A stretch of DNA of 64,000 bases from Bacteriovoracaceae bacterium (GCA_003245675.1 QKCN01000084.1:1-64000), one strand, 5' to 3'; numbered from the stretch's first letter, positions 7,114-17,838 are shown. Made by a program: numbers and translations. Notes: a model not told the origin generated them from the letters alone.

Positions 7114-9039
7114 TTAAATCTTCTGAACACCCTTCTTTTTCAACTTCAAAATACTCATCTGCTTAATCCAAAGCTTATCGTCTTCTTTTACAAAACCACC
7201 ACTGGCAGCCTGCAAATGAGTTTGTCCCAAAATGCTTTTGGAAAATTCATATCGTGAATCAAAATCTTTAGAACCAATTAACTGAGCAGCAACATTAACA
7301 GCATCATAAGCGGCCAACTCAATAAGCTTCATCGGCTTAGCATATTCCTGCACATAAGAACGGTTGAGATCGGCATCGACTGAAATATCATCACCGACAA
7401 ATAAAACATTTCCCACGGTAGAAATTTCTTTCATCATCGTTTTATTGCGCCAACTTGGTCCCCCAACATAGGTCACCCCAAATGCGTCATAATAGCGAAA
7501 AGACGGAACGATCTGCATTGCCTCGCGAGGATAAACAGGAATATAGACCCAATCAAAGTCCACTTCTGGTGGCAATTCCTGACTACGTCTCATATACGAC
7601 GAGAAACGCAAGTTGTTGATATCCTTCATCAACTCACGCTCTTCTTTGCGCTCATAAACAAACTCAAGCCCCAAAATTTCACGCACTGTTTTACGATAAT
7701 CTTCCAGCTCTCCAGTAAAAGCCTGAACCCCTTTTATCTGAACCTGTTTCTGCTCAGCCTGCCCCCAAAACTCATTGACGTAGTTTTTACCTTTCTCATC
7801 GTTTTGAAAAATAATAGCTCCGCGTTTGCCATACTGATCTAAAAAGGTTGAAGAAAACAAAGAGGCGACTTGAGACTCCACCGAGCCTTGTAGCTCTATA
7901 ATCAAATGATTTTTTTCTTCGCGACCTAAATCAACTGGAGAAAGAGAGAGAAACATCGCTCCATACTTACGTGTTTCCAAAAATTGCTCAGTTGCCTCTT
8001 TTGGAAACAATCCACCAATAACAATTCCTACTGACTCTTGCTCTACCAGCTCTCTAATTCTCTCCGCACCAACTTGGGCAACTCCCATATCATCGCGAAT
8101 CAATAAGCGCGGCGGCTCGGAATCTTTGTAACGCTTTTTGAGTGCAAACTCGATTCCCGCAAGGGCCCGCAATCCAAAATCTTTTTTCTCACCACTCAAA
8201 GGTAGCACAACCCCAATACTTTTCGTGGTTACGCGACTTGAGCTATGCAAACGCTTATCGTAATCAGCGATCCAAGATTCAATTAGCGAGTTACCTGAAA
8301 ACTCTTCTTTCATCCAAGAAATAAGAGATTCCACAGTATGCAACTCTCCTCGATAAAACGACTCCTCTAGCTCCTGATGCGCAAGTACTCCCACAACAAT
8401 AGAACTCTTTCCTGAAAAATCTCCAATCAGCCGGAGACGCTCATGGGCCGACAAATGTGAATAATATAAAAAGAGTCGAGAATAGAGTGGGTTCTCTTTG
8501 AGTTTTTTAATGTCTTTAACTTCGGCTAAATAGTTAATTAATGAGCGCAAGGCAAAATCATGCTCTCCCATTTGAGCCGCAATAATATGCCCTAGCTGGA
8601 AAAATTTTTTCTTATCACGATCTGCGAGATTTGCCTCATTAATGCTCTTCAAATAATCAAATGATCTTTCATAATTTTCGAGCTTGAAGTAACAGCTTGC
8701 TGCATTTAAAGCAATCTGAGCCTCTAGGGCCGGATCATCTGAAGAATTCGGCATCGACTTTTCAAAAAAACCTATGGCATCTGCATATTGAGCAGAAACA
8801 AATTTTACAACCCCAATAAAATTGTATTTTAAAGCCTGCTCTGAAGGAGTAATCAAACGATCATCAATCTGCAATGCACACAATATGGCATGCTCCCTCT
8901 GGTTTTTTAGAAAACTGTCCTTACACACTTTAAACTTTCCAAGAAAGTCCTCACTATATACTTCTTTTTTAGAAAGAAAGGAGATACTTCCACAAGAATA
9001 GAAAAGAAAGGCGAGAAGAGGAATGACGACAAATTTCAT
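7114..9039 (-). CDS. Lipoprotein with helical repeats and a type-1 periplasmic-binding fold (LppC/LpoA-like)
   Basis: 641 residues. The lipoprotein signal ends LFYSC (Cys 16). Residues about 60-200 look like TPR-type helical repeats. From about 275 (IGVVLPLSGEKKDFG) to the end the pattern is that of Leu/Ile/Val-binding-type proteins. This architecture matches LpoA/LppC, outer-membrane lipoproteins that activate penicillin-binding protein 1A, or related binding proteins. It starts 8 bases after dnaJ, with the Shine-Dalgarno AAGG overlapping the dnaJ stop region, so it is the last gene of the chaperone operon. Confidence 0.8.
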   Translation of the reverse strand: MKFVVIPLLAFLFYSCGSISFLSKKEVYSEDFLGKFKVCKDSFLKNQREHAILCALQIDDRLITPSEQALKYNFIGVVKFVSAQYADAIGFFEKSMPNSSDDPALEAQIALNAASCYFKLENYERSFDYLKSINEANLADRDKKKFFQLGHIIAAQMGEHDFALRSLINYLAEVKDIKKLKENPLYSRLFLYYSHLSAHERLRLIGDFSGKSSIVVGVLAHQELEESFYRGELHTVESLISWMKEEFSGNSLIESWIADYDKRLHSSSRVTTKSIGVVLPLSGEKKDFGLRALAGIEFALKKRYKDSEPPRLLIRDDMGVAQVGAERIRELVEQESVGIVIGGLFPKEATEQFLETRKYGAMFLSLSPVDLGREEKNHLIIELQGSVESQVASLFSSTFLDQYGKRGAIIFQNDEKGKNYVNEFWGQAEQKQVQIKGVQAFTGELEDYRKTVREILGLEFVYERKEERELMKDINNLRFSSYMRRSQELPPEVDFDWVYIPVYPREAMQIVPSFRYYDAFGVTYVGGPSWRNKTMMKEISTVGNVLFVGDDISVDADLNRSYVQEYAKPMKLIELAAYDAVNVAAQLIGSKDFDSRYEFSKSILGQTHLQAASGGFVKEDDKLWIKQMSILKLKKKGVQKI

Positions 9040-9047
9040 AAATAACC

Positions 9048-10196
9048 TTATTGAAAAAAATCTTTCACTTTATCAAAAAAACTTTTCCCCATGGGATAAC
9101 AATTAGCACTATCATACTCGGCCAATTTCGCAAAAAGTTCTTTCTGCTCTGCACAAAGCTTTGTTGGTGTTTCGACTATTATTGTAACAATAATATCACC
9201 AAAACCATAGCCGCCAAGTTTAGCCACACCCTTTCCTTTTAATCTCATCTTTCGCCCAGATTGAGTACCGGCAGCCACCTTCAGCGCCACTTTTCCGCTC
9301 AATGTTGGAACCTCTATTTCTGCCCCAAGGGCCGCTTGTGAAAAACTCACTGGAACTTCACAATAAACGTCAAAACCTTCTCTAACAAAAAAGCTATGCT
9401 CTTTAACTTTTACAAAAACATAAAGATCTCCGCGCGGACCACCATTCAATCCCGCATCACCTTCTCCATTTAGCTTCAAGCGCTGCCCATGATCAATACC
9501 GGCAGGGATTTTAACTTCGAGCTCACTCTCCTTGCGCTTGGTGCCTGCCCCATGACAAGAGGTGCAGCGATCTTTGATAATCTGTCCTGAGCCATGACAC
9601 TTTGGACAAGTTTGGGCCATGGTAAAAAAGCCTTGCTGACGACGAACCTCACCATGTCCATGGCATAAATCACAAGTTATTGGACCAGAACCAGATTTAG
9701 CTCCCGATCCCTGGCAAACATCACAGACAATATTTTTAGAAACCGTAATGCGCTTACTGGTGCCAAAAGCAGCCTCAAGAAAATCAATTTCGATTACAAC
9801 TTGCAAATCATCGCCCGCCCGAGCACGCGGTCCAGAACGGCGACCACTCCCCCCTCGCGAACGTCCTCCGCCAAAAATATCACCAAAAAGATCTCCGAAA
9901 ATATCACCAAAATCAGCAAAATCGCCGCCACCGAAACCGCCAAAACCACCACCGCCACCGGCGCCCATTCCATCAACTCCAGCATGGCCAAATTGGTCAT
10001 AGCGTTTTTTCTTATTCTCATCCAAAAGAACCTGAGCTGCTTCTGAAGCCTCTTTAAATTTTTCTTCAGCACTCTTATCATCAGGATTGCGATCGGGATG
10101 ATATTTCATGGCCAATTTGCGATAGGCTTTTTTGATTTCATCCTTAGTCGCTGTTTTGGCAACCCCTAAAACCTCATAGTAATCACGTTTACTCAT
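9048..10196 (-). CDS. dnaJ: Chaperone protein DnaJ
   Basis: 382 residues, full length. It stimulates DnaK ATPase and delivers unfolded proteins. The J domain has HPD at 33-35, then a Gly/Phe-rich linker (about 74-125), four CxxCxGxG zinc repeats ([32 protein letters not shown]) and the C-terminal substrate domain (GDLYVFVKV, then the [10 protein letters not shown] strand). Third gene of grpE-dnaK-dnaJ. Confidence 0.98.
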   Translation of the reverse strand: MSKRDYYEVLGVAKTATKDEIKKAYRKLAMKYHPDRNPDDKSAEEKFKEASEAAQVLLDENKKKRYDQFGHAGVDGMGAGGGGGFGGFGGGDFADFGDIFGDLFGDIFGGGRSRGGSGRRSGPRARAGDDLQVVIEIDFLEAAFGTSKRITVSKNIVCDVCQGSGAKSGSGPITCDLCHGHGEVRRQQGFFTMAQTCPKCHGSGQIIKDRCTSCHGAGTKRKESELEVKIPAGIDHGQRLKLNGEGDAGLNGGPRGDLYVFVKVKEHSFFVREGFDVYCEVPVSFSQAALGAEIEVPTLSGKVALKVAAGTQSGRKMRLKGKGVAKLGGYGFGDIIVTIIVETPTKLCAEQKELFAKLAEYDSANCYPMGKSFFDKVKDFFQ

Positions 10197-10220
10197 GGCA
10201 AAACCTTATTGATGCTAAAC

Positions 10221-10258
10221 GAAAATAGGAGGGACAATTAAATGCCCCTCCTATTTTC
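10221..10258 (-). terminator. Strong hairpin between dnaK and dnaJ
   Basis: A perfect 13-bp stem (GAAAATAGGAGGG / CCCTCCTATTTTC) with a 12-base loop. There is only a short T run, at the stem end. It could be a partial terminator or an mRNA-processing or stability element that lowers dnaJ output relative to dnaK. Confidence 0.6.
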
Positions 10259-10274
10259 ATTATTTTTATAAAAA

Positions 10275-12212
10275 TTAAACTTCTTTGAAATCAGCATCAA
10301 CAACATCTTCGTCTTTTTTACCAGACTGAGCTTGTTGTGCTGCCTCTTCTGCCCCAGAAGCGCCTTGCTGTGCTCCCCCCATGTGCTCTTCTCCAGGCTG
10401 CCCACCAGCTTGAGCATACATTTGAGAAGCAACTTTATGAGAAGCATTTTGAAGAGCCTCTTGAGCTGCTTTCAACTCATCAGCTGTCTCAAGCTTCATC
10501 TTTTCTTTAGCATCCGCAATTGCTGCTTCTAATTCTTTTTTATCATTCTCAGAAATCTTATCTCCACCATCCTTAATCATTTTTTCAGAAGCAAAGATCA
10601 TGGAATCGAGATTATTACGAGCATCAATAACATCGCGTTTTGCCTTATCGGAATCGCGGTTTAACTCTGCTTCTTTAACCATCTTTTCGATTTCTTCTTC
10701 AGAAAGACCCGAGCCACCAGTAATTCTGATATCCTGAGTTTTCCCTGTCGCTTTATCTTGAGCCGATACGTGAATAATACCATTCACATCCACATCAAAA
10801 GTCACTTCAATTTGAGGAACACCACGAGGTGCAGGAGAAATTCCAACAAGGTCAAAACGCCCCAATGATTTGTTGTCATTGGCAAATTCTCTTTCCCCTT
10901 GTAACACATGAATGCTCACTGCGGGTTGATTATCTTGAGCAGTCGAGAAGATTTGAGATTTGCGCACAGGGATAGTTGTATTTTTATCGATAATACGAGT
11001 AAGAACACCACCCAAAGTTTCGATACCAAGAGAAAGTGGAATCACGTCGAGAAGAACCACATCTTTAATATCGCCAGCTAAAATGCCTCCTTGAATAGCT
11101 GCACCTGCAGCAACAATTTCATCAGGATTAACATTTTTGGCACCTTCTTTGCCGAATATTTCTTTTACTTTTTGCTGAACTGCTGGAACACGAGTTGAAC
11201 CACCAACCAAAACAATATCGTGAATTTCACTTGTAGAAAGCCCTGAATCTTTCAAGGCCGTACGACATGGCTCAACAAGAGCATTAATTAAATCACCAAT
11301 AAGAAGTTCAAACTTGGCACGAGTCAAAGTTAAATTCAAATGCTTAGGACCTGTCTGATCGGCAGTAATAAAAGGCAAATTAATATCAGTCTGAGTTGTA
11401 GAAGAAAGCTCATGCTTGGCTTTTTCAGCAGCTTCTTTAAGACGTTGAAGGGCCATGTCATCTTTGCGAAGATCAATGCCTTGCTCTTTTTGGAATTCTT
11501 CGGCCATCCAGTTGATGATACGATAATCAAAGTCTTCTCCACCAAGGAAAGTGTTTCCGTTGGTTGCTTTCACTTCAAAAAGACCATCAGTAGTAATCTC
11601 TAAGATAGAAACGTCGAAAGTGCCGCCCCCAAAGTCAAATACCGCAATATTGATATCTTTTTTAGTATCAAGACCGCAAGCCAATGCCGCAGCAGTAGGC
11701 TCATTGATAATTCTTTTCACTTCAAGCCCTGCAATACGACCTGCATCTTTTGTAGCCTGACGCTGAGAATCGTTAAAATAGGCGGGAACAGTAATCACTG
11801 CTTCGGTTACTGGCTCACCAAGATAATCTTCTGCAGATTTTTTCATTTTTTCCAAAACTTTTGCAGAAATCTCAGGAGGCGCCATTTCTTTGCCATCAAC
11901 AGCAACCCATGCATCGTTATTTTTATTGGCGGTGATTGCAAAAGGAGCAACTTCTTTAAAGCGACTTACTTCTTCATCTCCGATTTTACGGCCAATCAAT
12001 CTCTTGATCCCAAAAAGAGTTTTCTTAGGATTGGTGACCGCTTGGCGCTTTGCCACTTGCCCAACCAAAGTCTCTCCATTAGTTGCAAATCCAACAAATG
12101 AAGGCGTAGTATTATGCCCTTCTGCATTGGGGATAATCTTGTAACCACCACTTTCCATGACAGACACACATGAGTTTGTTGTTCCTAAGTCAATTCCAAT
12201 TATCTTTCCCAT
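10275..12212 (-). CDS. dnaK: Chaperone protein DnaK (Hsp70)
   Basis: 645 residues. ATP-driven folding chaperone. It begins [20 protein letters not shown] and has [15 protein letters not shown], the [13 protein letters not shown] motif, the linker [18 protein letters not shown] and a substrate domain. The tail is rich in Gly, Gln and Ala and ends [11 protein letters not shown], the conserved EEVD-like bacterial terminus. Second gene of the grpE-dnaK-dnaJ operon. Confidence 0.99.
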   Translation of the reverse strand: MGKIIGIDLGTTNSCVSVMESGGYKIIPNAEGHNTTPSFVGFATNGETLVGQVAKRQAVTNPKKTLFGIKRLIGRKIGDEEVSRFKEVAPFAITANKNNDAWVAVDGKEMAPPEISAKVLEKMKKSAEDYLGEPVTEAVITVPAYFNDSQRQATKDAGRIAGLEVKRIINEPTAAALACGLDTKKDINIAVFDFGGGTFDVSILEITTDGLFEVKATNGNTFLGGEDFDYRIINWMAEEFQKEQGIDLRKDDMALQRLKEAAEKAKHELSSTTQTDINLPFITADQTGPKHLNLTLTRAKFELLIGDLINALVEPCRTALKDSGLSTSEIHDIVLVGGSTRVPAVQQKVKEIFGKEGAKNVNPDEIVAAGAAIQGGILAGDIKDVVLLDVIPLSLGIETLGGVLTRIIDKNTTIPVRKSQIFSTAQDNQPAVSIHVLQGEREFANDNKSLGRFDLVGISPAPRGVPQIEVTFDVDVNGIIHVSAQDKATGKTQDIRITGGSGLSEEEIEKMVKEAELNRDSDKAKRDVIDARNNLDSMIFASEKMIKDGGDKISENDKKELEAAIADAKEKMKLETADELKAAQEALQNASHKVASQMYAQAGGQPGEEHMGGAQQGASGAEEAAQQAQSGKKDEDVVDADFKEV

Positions 12213-12251
12213 TTTTTACTCCTTGCTTAAAATATCTATTTCTTTTTATTA

Positions 12252-12815
12252 TTATTTTGCCACAATCACTTTCGCTGCTCTTACAAGACGACCATTTAAA
12301 ATATAGCCCTTTTGAAAAACATTAATAATCTCATTTTCTTTTTTGCCTTCCACTGCTTGCTGAGTTAAAGCCTCATGAAAATTAGGGTCAAAAGTTTGCC
12401 CTTCTGCCTCAACTTCCTTGACTCCATTATCCGATAAGACATCAAAAAACTGCTTACGAACCATTTCGACACCCTGACAAATATTACGAACTTTCTCATC
12501 TGAATCAGCGGTTACCGCCCCCAAAGTTCGATCCAAATTATCCAAAACATCAAGTAAAGACTTCACAATCTTCTCATTTCCAAACTTAATAAAGTTCTGA
12601 CGCTCCCGATCATGACGCTTCCTCATATTTTCCATTTCGGCCGCAAGATAAAAATATTGGGACTTATAATCCACCTCGTCTTTTTTCTGCTCTTCCTTGG
12701 CATTCTCGGCACTATCTTCTACAGATTCACCTTTAGCCTCTTGATTTTCACTAAGCTCATCTTTTGCTGACTTCGCTTCTTGCGCCCCTACTTCATTTTC
12801 AACGTTTTCACTCAT
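12252..12815 (-). CDS. grpE: Nucleotide exchange factor GrpE
   Basis: 187 residues from the ATG at 12815, which has AGG(T) at a normal distance. A GTG at 12857 is possible but poorly placed. An acidic, Glu/Lys-rich N-terminal tail (1-50) precedes the long helix (FYLAAEMENMRKRHDRERQN) and the beta domain ending VVEGKKENEIINVFQKGY...RAAKVIVAK. GrpE releases ADP from DnaK. No hrcA gene or CIRCE element precedes it. A TTGACA is present at 12887-12882 (minus), but no good -10 hexamer is evident. Confidence 0.95.
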   Translation of the reverse strand: MSENVENEVGAQEAKSAKDELSENQEAKGESVEDSAENAKEEQKKDEVDYKSQYFYLAAEMENMRKRHDRERQNFIKFGNEKIVKSLLDVLDNLDRTLGAVTADSDEKVRNICQGVEMVRKQFFDVLSDNGVKEVEAEGQTFDPNFHEALTQQAVEGKKENEIINVFQKGYILNGRLVRAAKVIVAK

Positions 12816-12953
12816 AAACCGACCTAAAGTTTTTTTATTAACGACAATTACTCCCACTTAAGGTGAGTCTCAAAAAAAAAATGTCAATGGTTGGGGATAA
12901 AAAAAAGTGAAAGTTGTTTGGCGTTATCTACCATCCTGATCTTTAATGCATCT

Positions 12954-12981
12954 AAAAAAAATCCCTCCATTTCGGAGGGAT
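12954..12981 (-). terminator. Rho-independent terminator of the sigma-54 regulator gene
   Basis: A perfect 8-bp stem ATCCCTCC/GGAGGGAT with a five-base loop. On the minus strand it is followed by a run of T (12960-12954). It lies 35 bases after the regulator's stop and isolates it from grpE. Confidence 0.9.
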
Positions 12982-13015
12982 TCTTATATGCAGGGATGTT
13001 AAGCTACTGAAAAGA

Positions 13016-14614
13016 CTAATCTTCTCCCGAAGCTTTTTTTAGCGCTCGTTTGTCGAGTTCGTATTTATCCACTTTTTGGATTAAACCAGCACGGCTAATT
13101 CCCAATTCTTTGGCCAACTTCGATTTATTAAAATTGCAACGACGTAGCCCTTCTTTGATCATAAAGTACTCAAGCTCTTCCATTGCCTCACGCAATGTCC
13201 CTGTTGCCTTAATTCCTGCCAAAGGTCCACTAAGAGGAGAACCACTTTTAGCGTCGAGATAATCCAAAATGCGAGGATTCAAAATATCTGGTGTAATTGT
13301 TTTGCTATCACCAGACAAGACAACAAGGCGCTCAATTTCATTCTCAAGCTCACGCACGTTACCTGGCCAGTTATAGTCCAATACTTTTTCCATCGCTCTT
13401 GGAGAAATCGTCTTGACGGGATGCCCAGCATCTGCACATTTTTTCTCCAAGAAGTGATCACAGAGAACAGGAATGTCATCTTTTCTCTCACGAAGAGATG
13501 GTAGCGTGACATTGATCACATTAATGCGATAGTAAAGATCTTCTCTGAACTCACCCTTTGCAATCATTTCCTTAAGATTCTTATTGGTCGCGGCAATGAC
13601 ACGGACATTTACTTTTTTAGGTGAGGTTGAGCCAACTGGCAAGAATGTTCCTTCTTGCAATACACGCAGAAGTTTTACCTGCATGGACAAGCTGGTATCA
13701 CCAATTTCATCCAAGAAAAGTGTCCCACCATTGGCCACTTCAAAAAGGCCTTTTTTATCTTTAACGGCACCCGTAAATGCCCCTTTAACGTGTCCAAATA
13801 GCTCTGAGTCCAAAAGGTTGTCATTGAAGGCAGAACAGTTCTGAGCCACAAAAACAGAGTCCTTACGAGGCGAATGATAGTGAATGGCCTTAGCCACTAG
13901 TTCTTTACCTGTCCCATTTTCACCTTGAATCAAAATCGTTGCCTCAGAGGTCGCAATTCGCGTCAGCAAATTATAGATCTGCTGCATGGGCTTCGATTTA
14001 CCAATCATATTGTGATAGCGGTACTTAGAACCCAGCTCAGAATTTAGAGCACTGATTCTCTCTTCTCGCAATTGAATCTCTGCGTGAAAAGTCATAACCT
14101 CTTCTGCCACCAAAGAAACAAGCTCGGTGATATATGTCAATTGCGTATCACTTACTTTTTTGAGTTTATCGACGGCCATTTCAGCATCACTATCAGAAAC
14201 CCCTAGTCCTTTTACATGAGAAATCAACTCGCTAATTTCGTCAGTAGTACAAGTATCTCGAACAAAAGGATAGGCAATAACTGTTCCCAACAATTCACCG
14301 TCAATAACAATCTTAGCCGCATAACCTTTGACATGCGGAAAGAAGGACGAGAACTTAAAAGAAGACTTATCAGGATTTTCATCAAAGTAATCAATAATTG
14401 TCTCTATGTCCTGAGCAATATACTGGTGTCCATGGGGCATCAGCATTTGAACTTTCATAAAGTGGCTGCGAAACTCATGGCTTTTTTCTAGTAAACCTGT
14501 CTGTATTTTCCCATGCTGATCGGTATAAAATAATTCAACACCGTACCAAGACTCGATAACTTTTTTAAGTTTTTGAATAACGTGCAATTCCCCAACGGTT
14601 TTCCAATTTATCAT
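13016..14614 (-). CDS. Sigma-54-dependent transcriptional activator with PocR-like sensor domain
   Basis: 532 residues. Residues 1-180 resemble a PocR-type ligand-binding domain (HVKGYAAKIVIDGELLGTVI, followed by long helices). No receiver domain is present, so the signal is probably a ligand. The AAA+ domain has Walker A GENGTGKE (231-238), GAFTGA for sigma-54 contact (278-283), Walker B GGTLFLDE (296-303) and the WPGNVRELEN motif. A Fis-type helix-turn-helix ends the protein (NKSKLAKELGISRAGLIQKV). It is a single-gene unit with its own terminator. Targets unknown. Confidence 0.9.
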   Translation of the reverse strand: MINWKTVGELHVIQKLKKVIESWYGVELFYTDQHGKIQTGLLEKSHEFRSHFMKVQMLMPHGHQYIAQDIETIIDYFDENPDKSSFKFSSFFPHVKGYAAKIVIDGELLGTVIAYPFVRDTCTTDEISELISHVKGLGVSDSDAEMAVDKLKKVSDTQLTYITELVSLVAEEVMTFHAEIQLREERISALNSELGSKYRYHNMIGKSKPMQQIYNLLTRIATSEATILIQGENGTGKELVAKAIHYHSPRKDSVFVAQNCSAFNDNLLDSELFGHVKGAFTGAVKDKKGLFEVANGGTLFLDEIGDTSLSMQVKLLRVLQEGTFLPVGSTSPKKVNVRVIAATNKNLKEMIAKGEFREDLYYRINVINVTLPSLRERKDDIPVLCDHFLEKKCADAGHPVKTISPRAMEKVLDYNWPGNVRELENEIERLVVLSGDSKTITPDILNPRILDYLDAKSGSPLSGPLAGIKATGTLREAMEELEYFMIKEGLRRCNFNKSKLAKELGISRAGLIQKVDKYELDKRALKKASGED

Positions 14615-14692
14615 GGCCTTCTCCTTGAAGTATTAGGCTGAAACCTATTTCTGTTTAACTTCTCGACAGAAGGAGAAAAAAACTTGAACACT

Positions 14693-14722
14693 TTATTAGA
14701 AAATTGATTATTATTTTTACAA
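14693..14722 (-). promoter_or_regulatory. Candidate promoter of the sigma-54 regulator
   Basis: On the minus strand TTGTAA (14722-14717), an 18-base spacer, then TAATAA (14698-14693). Between this and the gene there is a short inverted repeat TTCTGT-N11-ACAGAA (14649-14671) that could be an operator. Both are modest matches. Confidence 0.35.
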
Positions 14723-14749
14723 AAACGAAAGATAAAGGACTGAAAATTC

Positions 14750-14790
14750 AAAAAAAAAGCGGAGTTGTACAGAAACTCCGCTTTTTTTTT
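14750..14790 (-). terminator. rplQ: Bidirectional terminator at the end of the alpha operon
   Basis: The stem GCGGAGTT/AACTCCGC (14759-14766, 14774-14781) has a 7-base loop and is flanked by nine A and nine T. On the minus strand it ends the ribosomal transcript 23 bases after rplQ. Confidence 0.92.
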
Positions 14791-14812
14791 ATACAATTTA
14801 GATAAAATTGAA

Positions 14813-15166
14813 TTAATCGACTAGTTCGATCAAGCTCATTTTAGCACCATCACCCATACGAGGATCGGCCAATTTCATAATACGTGTATAACCACCTGGA
14901 CGTGTTTTCATTTTAGCTGCTACTTCAAACAAGTTTTTAACTGCAATCTTGTTATTCAAGCGGCTGAAAGCCAAACGGCGATTAGCAACGTTATCTTCTT
15001 TGGCAATAGTAATGAGCTTTTCAACGAAAGGTTGCAAAGCTTTACTTTTTGGCAAAGTCGTCTTGATTCTTTTGTGGTCTAACAATTCAGAAGCCAAATT
15101 TCTCATCAAAGATTTACGATGGGAAGGCTTTAACTGTAATCTGTTTTTATGCTTTTGATGTCTCAT
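14813..15166 (-). CDS. rplQ: Large-subunit ribosomal protein L17
   Basis: 117 residues, typical. It begins MRHQKHKNRLQLKPSHRKSL with the L17 signature RNLASELLDHKRIKTTLPKSK at about 22-42. Last gene of the alpha operon (rpsM-rpsK-rpsD-rpoA-rplQ), followed by a strong terminator. Confidence 0.98.
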   Translation of the reverse strand: MRHQKHKNRLQLKPSHRKSLMRNLASELLDHKRIKTTLPKSKALQPFVEKLITIAKEDNVANRRLAFSRLNNKIAVKNLFEVAAKMKTRPGGYTRIMKLADPRMGDGAKMSLIELVD

Positions 15167-15200
15167 CTCTACCTCTCAACTCTAGCTGGGAGCAGACAGT

Positions 15201-16235
15201 TTATTCTGTCGCTCCACTATTCTCCTGAACTTGCTGAACTTGCTTCATAATGTGATCGACTTTCATACCAAGACCAAGTCCCATATTCGTAAGGATCTCT
15301 TTAATTTCATTAAGAGACTTACGACCAAAGTTCTTAGTTCTAAGCATCTCGCCTTCTGTTTTAGAAACAAGCTCATAGATGTACTTAATATTTGCATTTT
15401 GTAGACAGTTTGCTGAACGAACAGAAAGTTCTAACTCAGAAACAGGCTTTAACAAAAAGTCATTCATTGTAGGAGTCGAAACAGAAACAACTGGTTTTGA
15501 CTCAACAACAACGTCTTTATCTTCGAAGTTCAAGAAAACAGTTAACTGTTCTCTCAAAATCTTCGCAGAGTATGCAACTGCATCAACTGGATCAATCCCT
15601 TTGTTTGTCCAAACTTCCAAAGAAAGTCTATCGTAGTCAGTACGTTTACCAACACGTGCATTGGTAACTGTATAATTCACACGATTAACAGGTGAAAACA
15701 AAGTATCAAGATAAATCCAACCAATAGGCAAATCAAACAACTCTTTATTGTCTAAAGCTGTTACATATCCTTTCCCACGAGCAACCAAAATCTCCATGTG
15801 GATTTTTCCACCAGAAGAAATATTAGCAATAATGTGATCAGGATTTAAAACTCTCACATTGGAGTTTTCAAGAATATCTCCTGCGGTAACAGGACCCTCT
15901 CCCTCTTTTACGAGAGTCAAAGTAACTTCTTCTTTATCGATAAGTTTGAAGTTTACTTCTTTAAGGTTAAGAATGATTTCTTGAACTTCTTCTTTTACAT
16001 TGTTGATTGTGCCAAATTCGTGATCAACGCCGTCAATACGAATAGCAACAATCCCCGCACCTTGAAGAGAAGAAAGCAAAACTCTGCGCAAAGAGTTTCC
16101 TAAAGTAAGGCCGTATCCTCTCTCTAAAGGTCTGGCAACAAACTTCCCATAATCGCTCTTCAAACTGTCTTTGTCTATTTCCAAAGAGGCAGGCTTGATA
16201 AGACTTCCCCAATGCTTTGTTACAAACTTGTCCAT
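15201..16235 (-). CDS. rpoA: RNA polymerase alpha subunit
   Basis: 344 residues. The N-terminal assembly domain shows [20 protein letters not shown] and the DHEF region. The C-terminal domain has the helix-hairpin-helix [20 protein letters not shown] and [17 protein letters not shown], which contact UP elements and activators. It lies between rpsD and rplQ, the conserved order. Confidence 0.99.
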   Translation of the reverse strand: MDKFVTKHWGSLIKPASLEIDKDSLKSDYGKFVARPLERGYGLTLGNSLRRVLLSSLQGAGIVAIRIDGVDHEFGTINNVKEEVQEIILNLKEVNFKLIDKEEVTLTLVKEGEGPVTAGDILENSNVRVLNPDHIIANISSGGKIHMEILVARGKGYVTALDNKELFDLPIGWIYLDTLFSPVNRVNYTVTNARVGKRTDYDRLSLEVWTNKGIDPVDAVAYSAKILREQLTVFLNFEDKDVVVESKPVVSVSTPTMNDFLLKPVSELELSVRSANCLQNANIKYIYELVSKTEGEMLRTKNFGRKSLNEIKEILTNMGLGLGMKVDHIMKQVQQVQENSGATE

Positions 16236-16261
16236 TTGTGCTCCTATTATTCAAAACCTTC

Positions 16262-16888
16262 TTATTTGCTATACAATTCGACGACAAGACGTTCTTCAAC
16301 TGTTGCCGTGATATCTTCTCTTTTAGGAAGATCGCGAATTGTCCCTTTAAGATTTGCTTTATCAAGCTCAATCCAAGCAGGAACTTCTCTGATGCTATTC
16401 GCTTCCAAAGAGCCAGCAAGTTTAGCTGATGAACGTGAAGCTTCTTTAACTTCAATAACATCACCTTTAGAGATAAGCATTGAAGGAATACTAGCTTTGT
16501 GACCATTCAAAAAGAAGTGACCATGCTTAACGAGCTGACGAGCTTCTTTTCTAGAAGCTGCGAAACCTGCACGATAAATAACATTGTCTAATCTTCTTTC
16601 CAACAACGCCATCAAGTTGTGACCAGTGATGCCTTTCATATGAGTCGCTTTATCGAAAGTATTTCTCATTTGCTTCTCTTGAACACCATAAAGTCTTTTT
16701 AGCTTTTGCTTCTCGCGAAGCTGAATGGCATAGTCAGAACGTTTTTGTCTTTTTTGTCCGTGTACCCCTGGAGGATAAGGACGACGTTCAATGCCACATT
16801 TTTCTGTATAACAACGAGCACCTTTAAGAAAAAGTTTTTCACCTTCTCTTCTACATAATTTACAAACGGAACCGGTATATCTGGCCAT
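16262..16888 (-). CDS. rpsD: Small-subunit ribosomal protein S4, zinc-binding form
   Basis: 208 residues. It nucleates 30S assembly. The N-terminus keeps a four-cysteine zinc site (CKLC at 9-12, then Cys 26 and Cys 31), so this is the C+ form. The S4 RNA-binding domain (RLDNVIYRAGFAASRKEARQ) follows. In many bacteria S4 represses the alpha operon. Encoded between rpsK and rpoA. Confidence 0.98.
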   Translation of the reverse strand: MARYTGSVCKLCRREGEKLFLKGARCYTEKCGIERRPYPPGVHGQKRQKRSDYAIQLREKQKLKRLYGVQEKQMRNTFDKATHMKGITGHNLMALLERRLDNVIYRAGFAASRKEARQLVKHGHFFLNGHKASIPSMLISKGDVIEVKEASRSSAKLAGSLEANSIREVPAWIELDKANLKGTIRDLPKREDITATVEERLVVELYSK

Positions 16889-16913
16889 AACTCACCTCAA
16901 ATAAATTCTACTA

Positions 16914-17303
16914 CTATACTCTACGCTTCTTAGGAGGACGACATCCATTGTGTGGCATAGGACTTACGTCTGTAACAGAAGTAATTTTCATACCTGCTGC
17001 AAGAAGTGCACGAATTGCATTTTCACGACCTGCGCCAGGACCTTTTACTCTTACTTCAACAGAAGTCATACCATGCTCTTTCGCACGATTGGCTGCTTCT
17101 TGAGATGCTGTTTGAGCTGCAAAAGGAGTGGACTTCTTTGAGCCGCGGAATCCTAAACCACCTGCACTTGCCCAACAGATCGCTTTACCGAGGGTATCAG
17201 TAAAAGTAACAATCGTATTATTGAAAGAAGCTTGAATGTGACAAACTCCATGAGCAATATTCTTTTTAACTTTTTTCTTTGTTGCTTGCTTTGCTACTGC
17301 CAT
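16914..17303 (-). CDS. rpsK: Small-subunit ribosomal protein S11
   Basis: 129 residues. Platform protein of the 30S subunit. It shows [18 protein letters not shown] and the C-terminal signature [18 protein letters not shown]. It starts 16 bases downstream of rpsM in the alpha operon. Confidence 0.98.
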   Translation of the reverse strand: MAVAKQATKKKVKKNIAHGVCHIQASFNNTIVTFTDTLGKAICWASAGGLGFRGSKKSTPFAAQTASQEAANRAKEHGMTSVEVRVKGPGAGRENAIRALLAAGMKITSVTDVSPMPHNGCRPPKKRRV

Positions 17304-17319
17304 AACTCACCAACCTCTA

Positions 17320-17703
17320 CTATTTCATCGACTTAATTGATTTTTTACCAGCAATAGCCACAGCCTTGCCTTTTCTCGTACGAGCATTTGTATGAGTTCT
17401 TTGTCCTCTTACAGGTAGACTCTTACGATGGCGAATGCCGCGATAGCAACCCAAATCTTTTAGACGTTTTACGTTCAAGCCAACTTCTCTACGAAGATCA
17501 CCTTCAACCGTATAATCAGTCTCCAAAAGTTTACGAATACTATTTGCTTCTTCTTCTGTAAGATCATTTGAATTTTTTTCAGGATCAATTCCTGTCGCAC
17601 TAAGAAGATCCATAGCAATCTTTGGTCCTACCCCATAGATGGCTCTAATGGCAATCTTCATAGCTTTCTTTCTTGGTAAGTCAACACCTAAAATCCGAGC
17701 CAT
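17320..17703 (-). CDS. rpsM: Small-subunit ribosomal protein S13
   Basis: 127 residues. 30S head protein contacting P-site tRNA and 50S bridges. It begins [19 protein letters not shown] and shows [20 protein letters not shown] near residue 90, with a basic tail. First gene of the alpha group, following rpmJ. Confidence 0.98.
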   Translation of the reverse strand: MARILGVDLPRKKAMKIAIRAIYGVGPKIAMDLLSATGIDPEKNSNDLTEEEANSIRKLLETDYTVEGDLRREVGLNVKRLKDLGCYRGIRHRKSLPVRGQRTHTNARTRKGKAVAIAGKKSIKSMK

Positions 17704-17718
17704 TTCCCACTCCCGCTT

Positions 17719-17835
17719 CTAACCTTGTCTTTGTTTATGTTTAGGATTTTTTTTACAAATAACCCTTACTACGCCTTTACGCTTAATAATTTTACAATCT
17801 TTACAAATCGCTTTAACTGATGCTCTAACTTTCAT
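17719..17835 (-). CDS. rpmJ: Large-subunit ribosomal protein L36
   Basis: 38 residues, read directly because it is very short: [20 protein letters not shown] then [18 protein letters not shown]. The Cys-Cys-Cys-His zinc site (C11, C14, C27, H33) is intact, so this is the zinc-dependent form. It lies between infA and rpsM, the conserved position. Confidence 0.97.
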   Translation of the reverse strand: MKVRASVKAICKDCKIIKRKGVVRVICKKNPKHKQRQG

Positions 17836-17838
17836 AAC

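Noticed and set aside
9748..10002. Proline-rich plus-strand reading frame
   Set aside because: It is the antisense of the Gly/Phe-rich and Arg/Gly-rich part of dnaJ and has no Shine-Dalgarno; a composition artefact.
12855..12887. TTGACA with a ten-T run upstream of grpE as a grpE-dnaK promoter
   Set aside because: A perfect -35 is present, but no acceptable -10 is found at 16-18 bases; not listed as a feature. No CIRCE repeat was found either.
16033..16506. Long minus-strand frame of 157 codons across rpoA and rpsD
   Set aside because: It lies out of frame over two certain genes and has no family resemblance.
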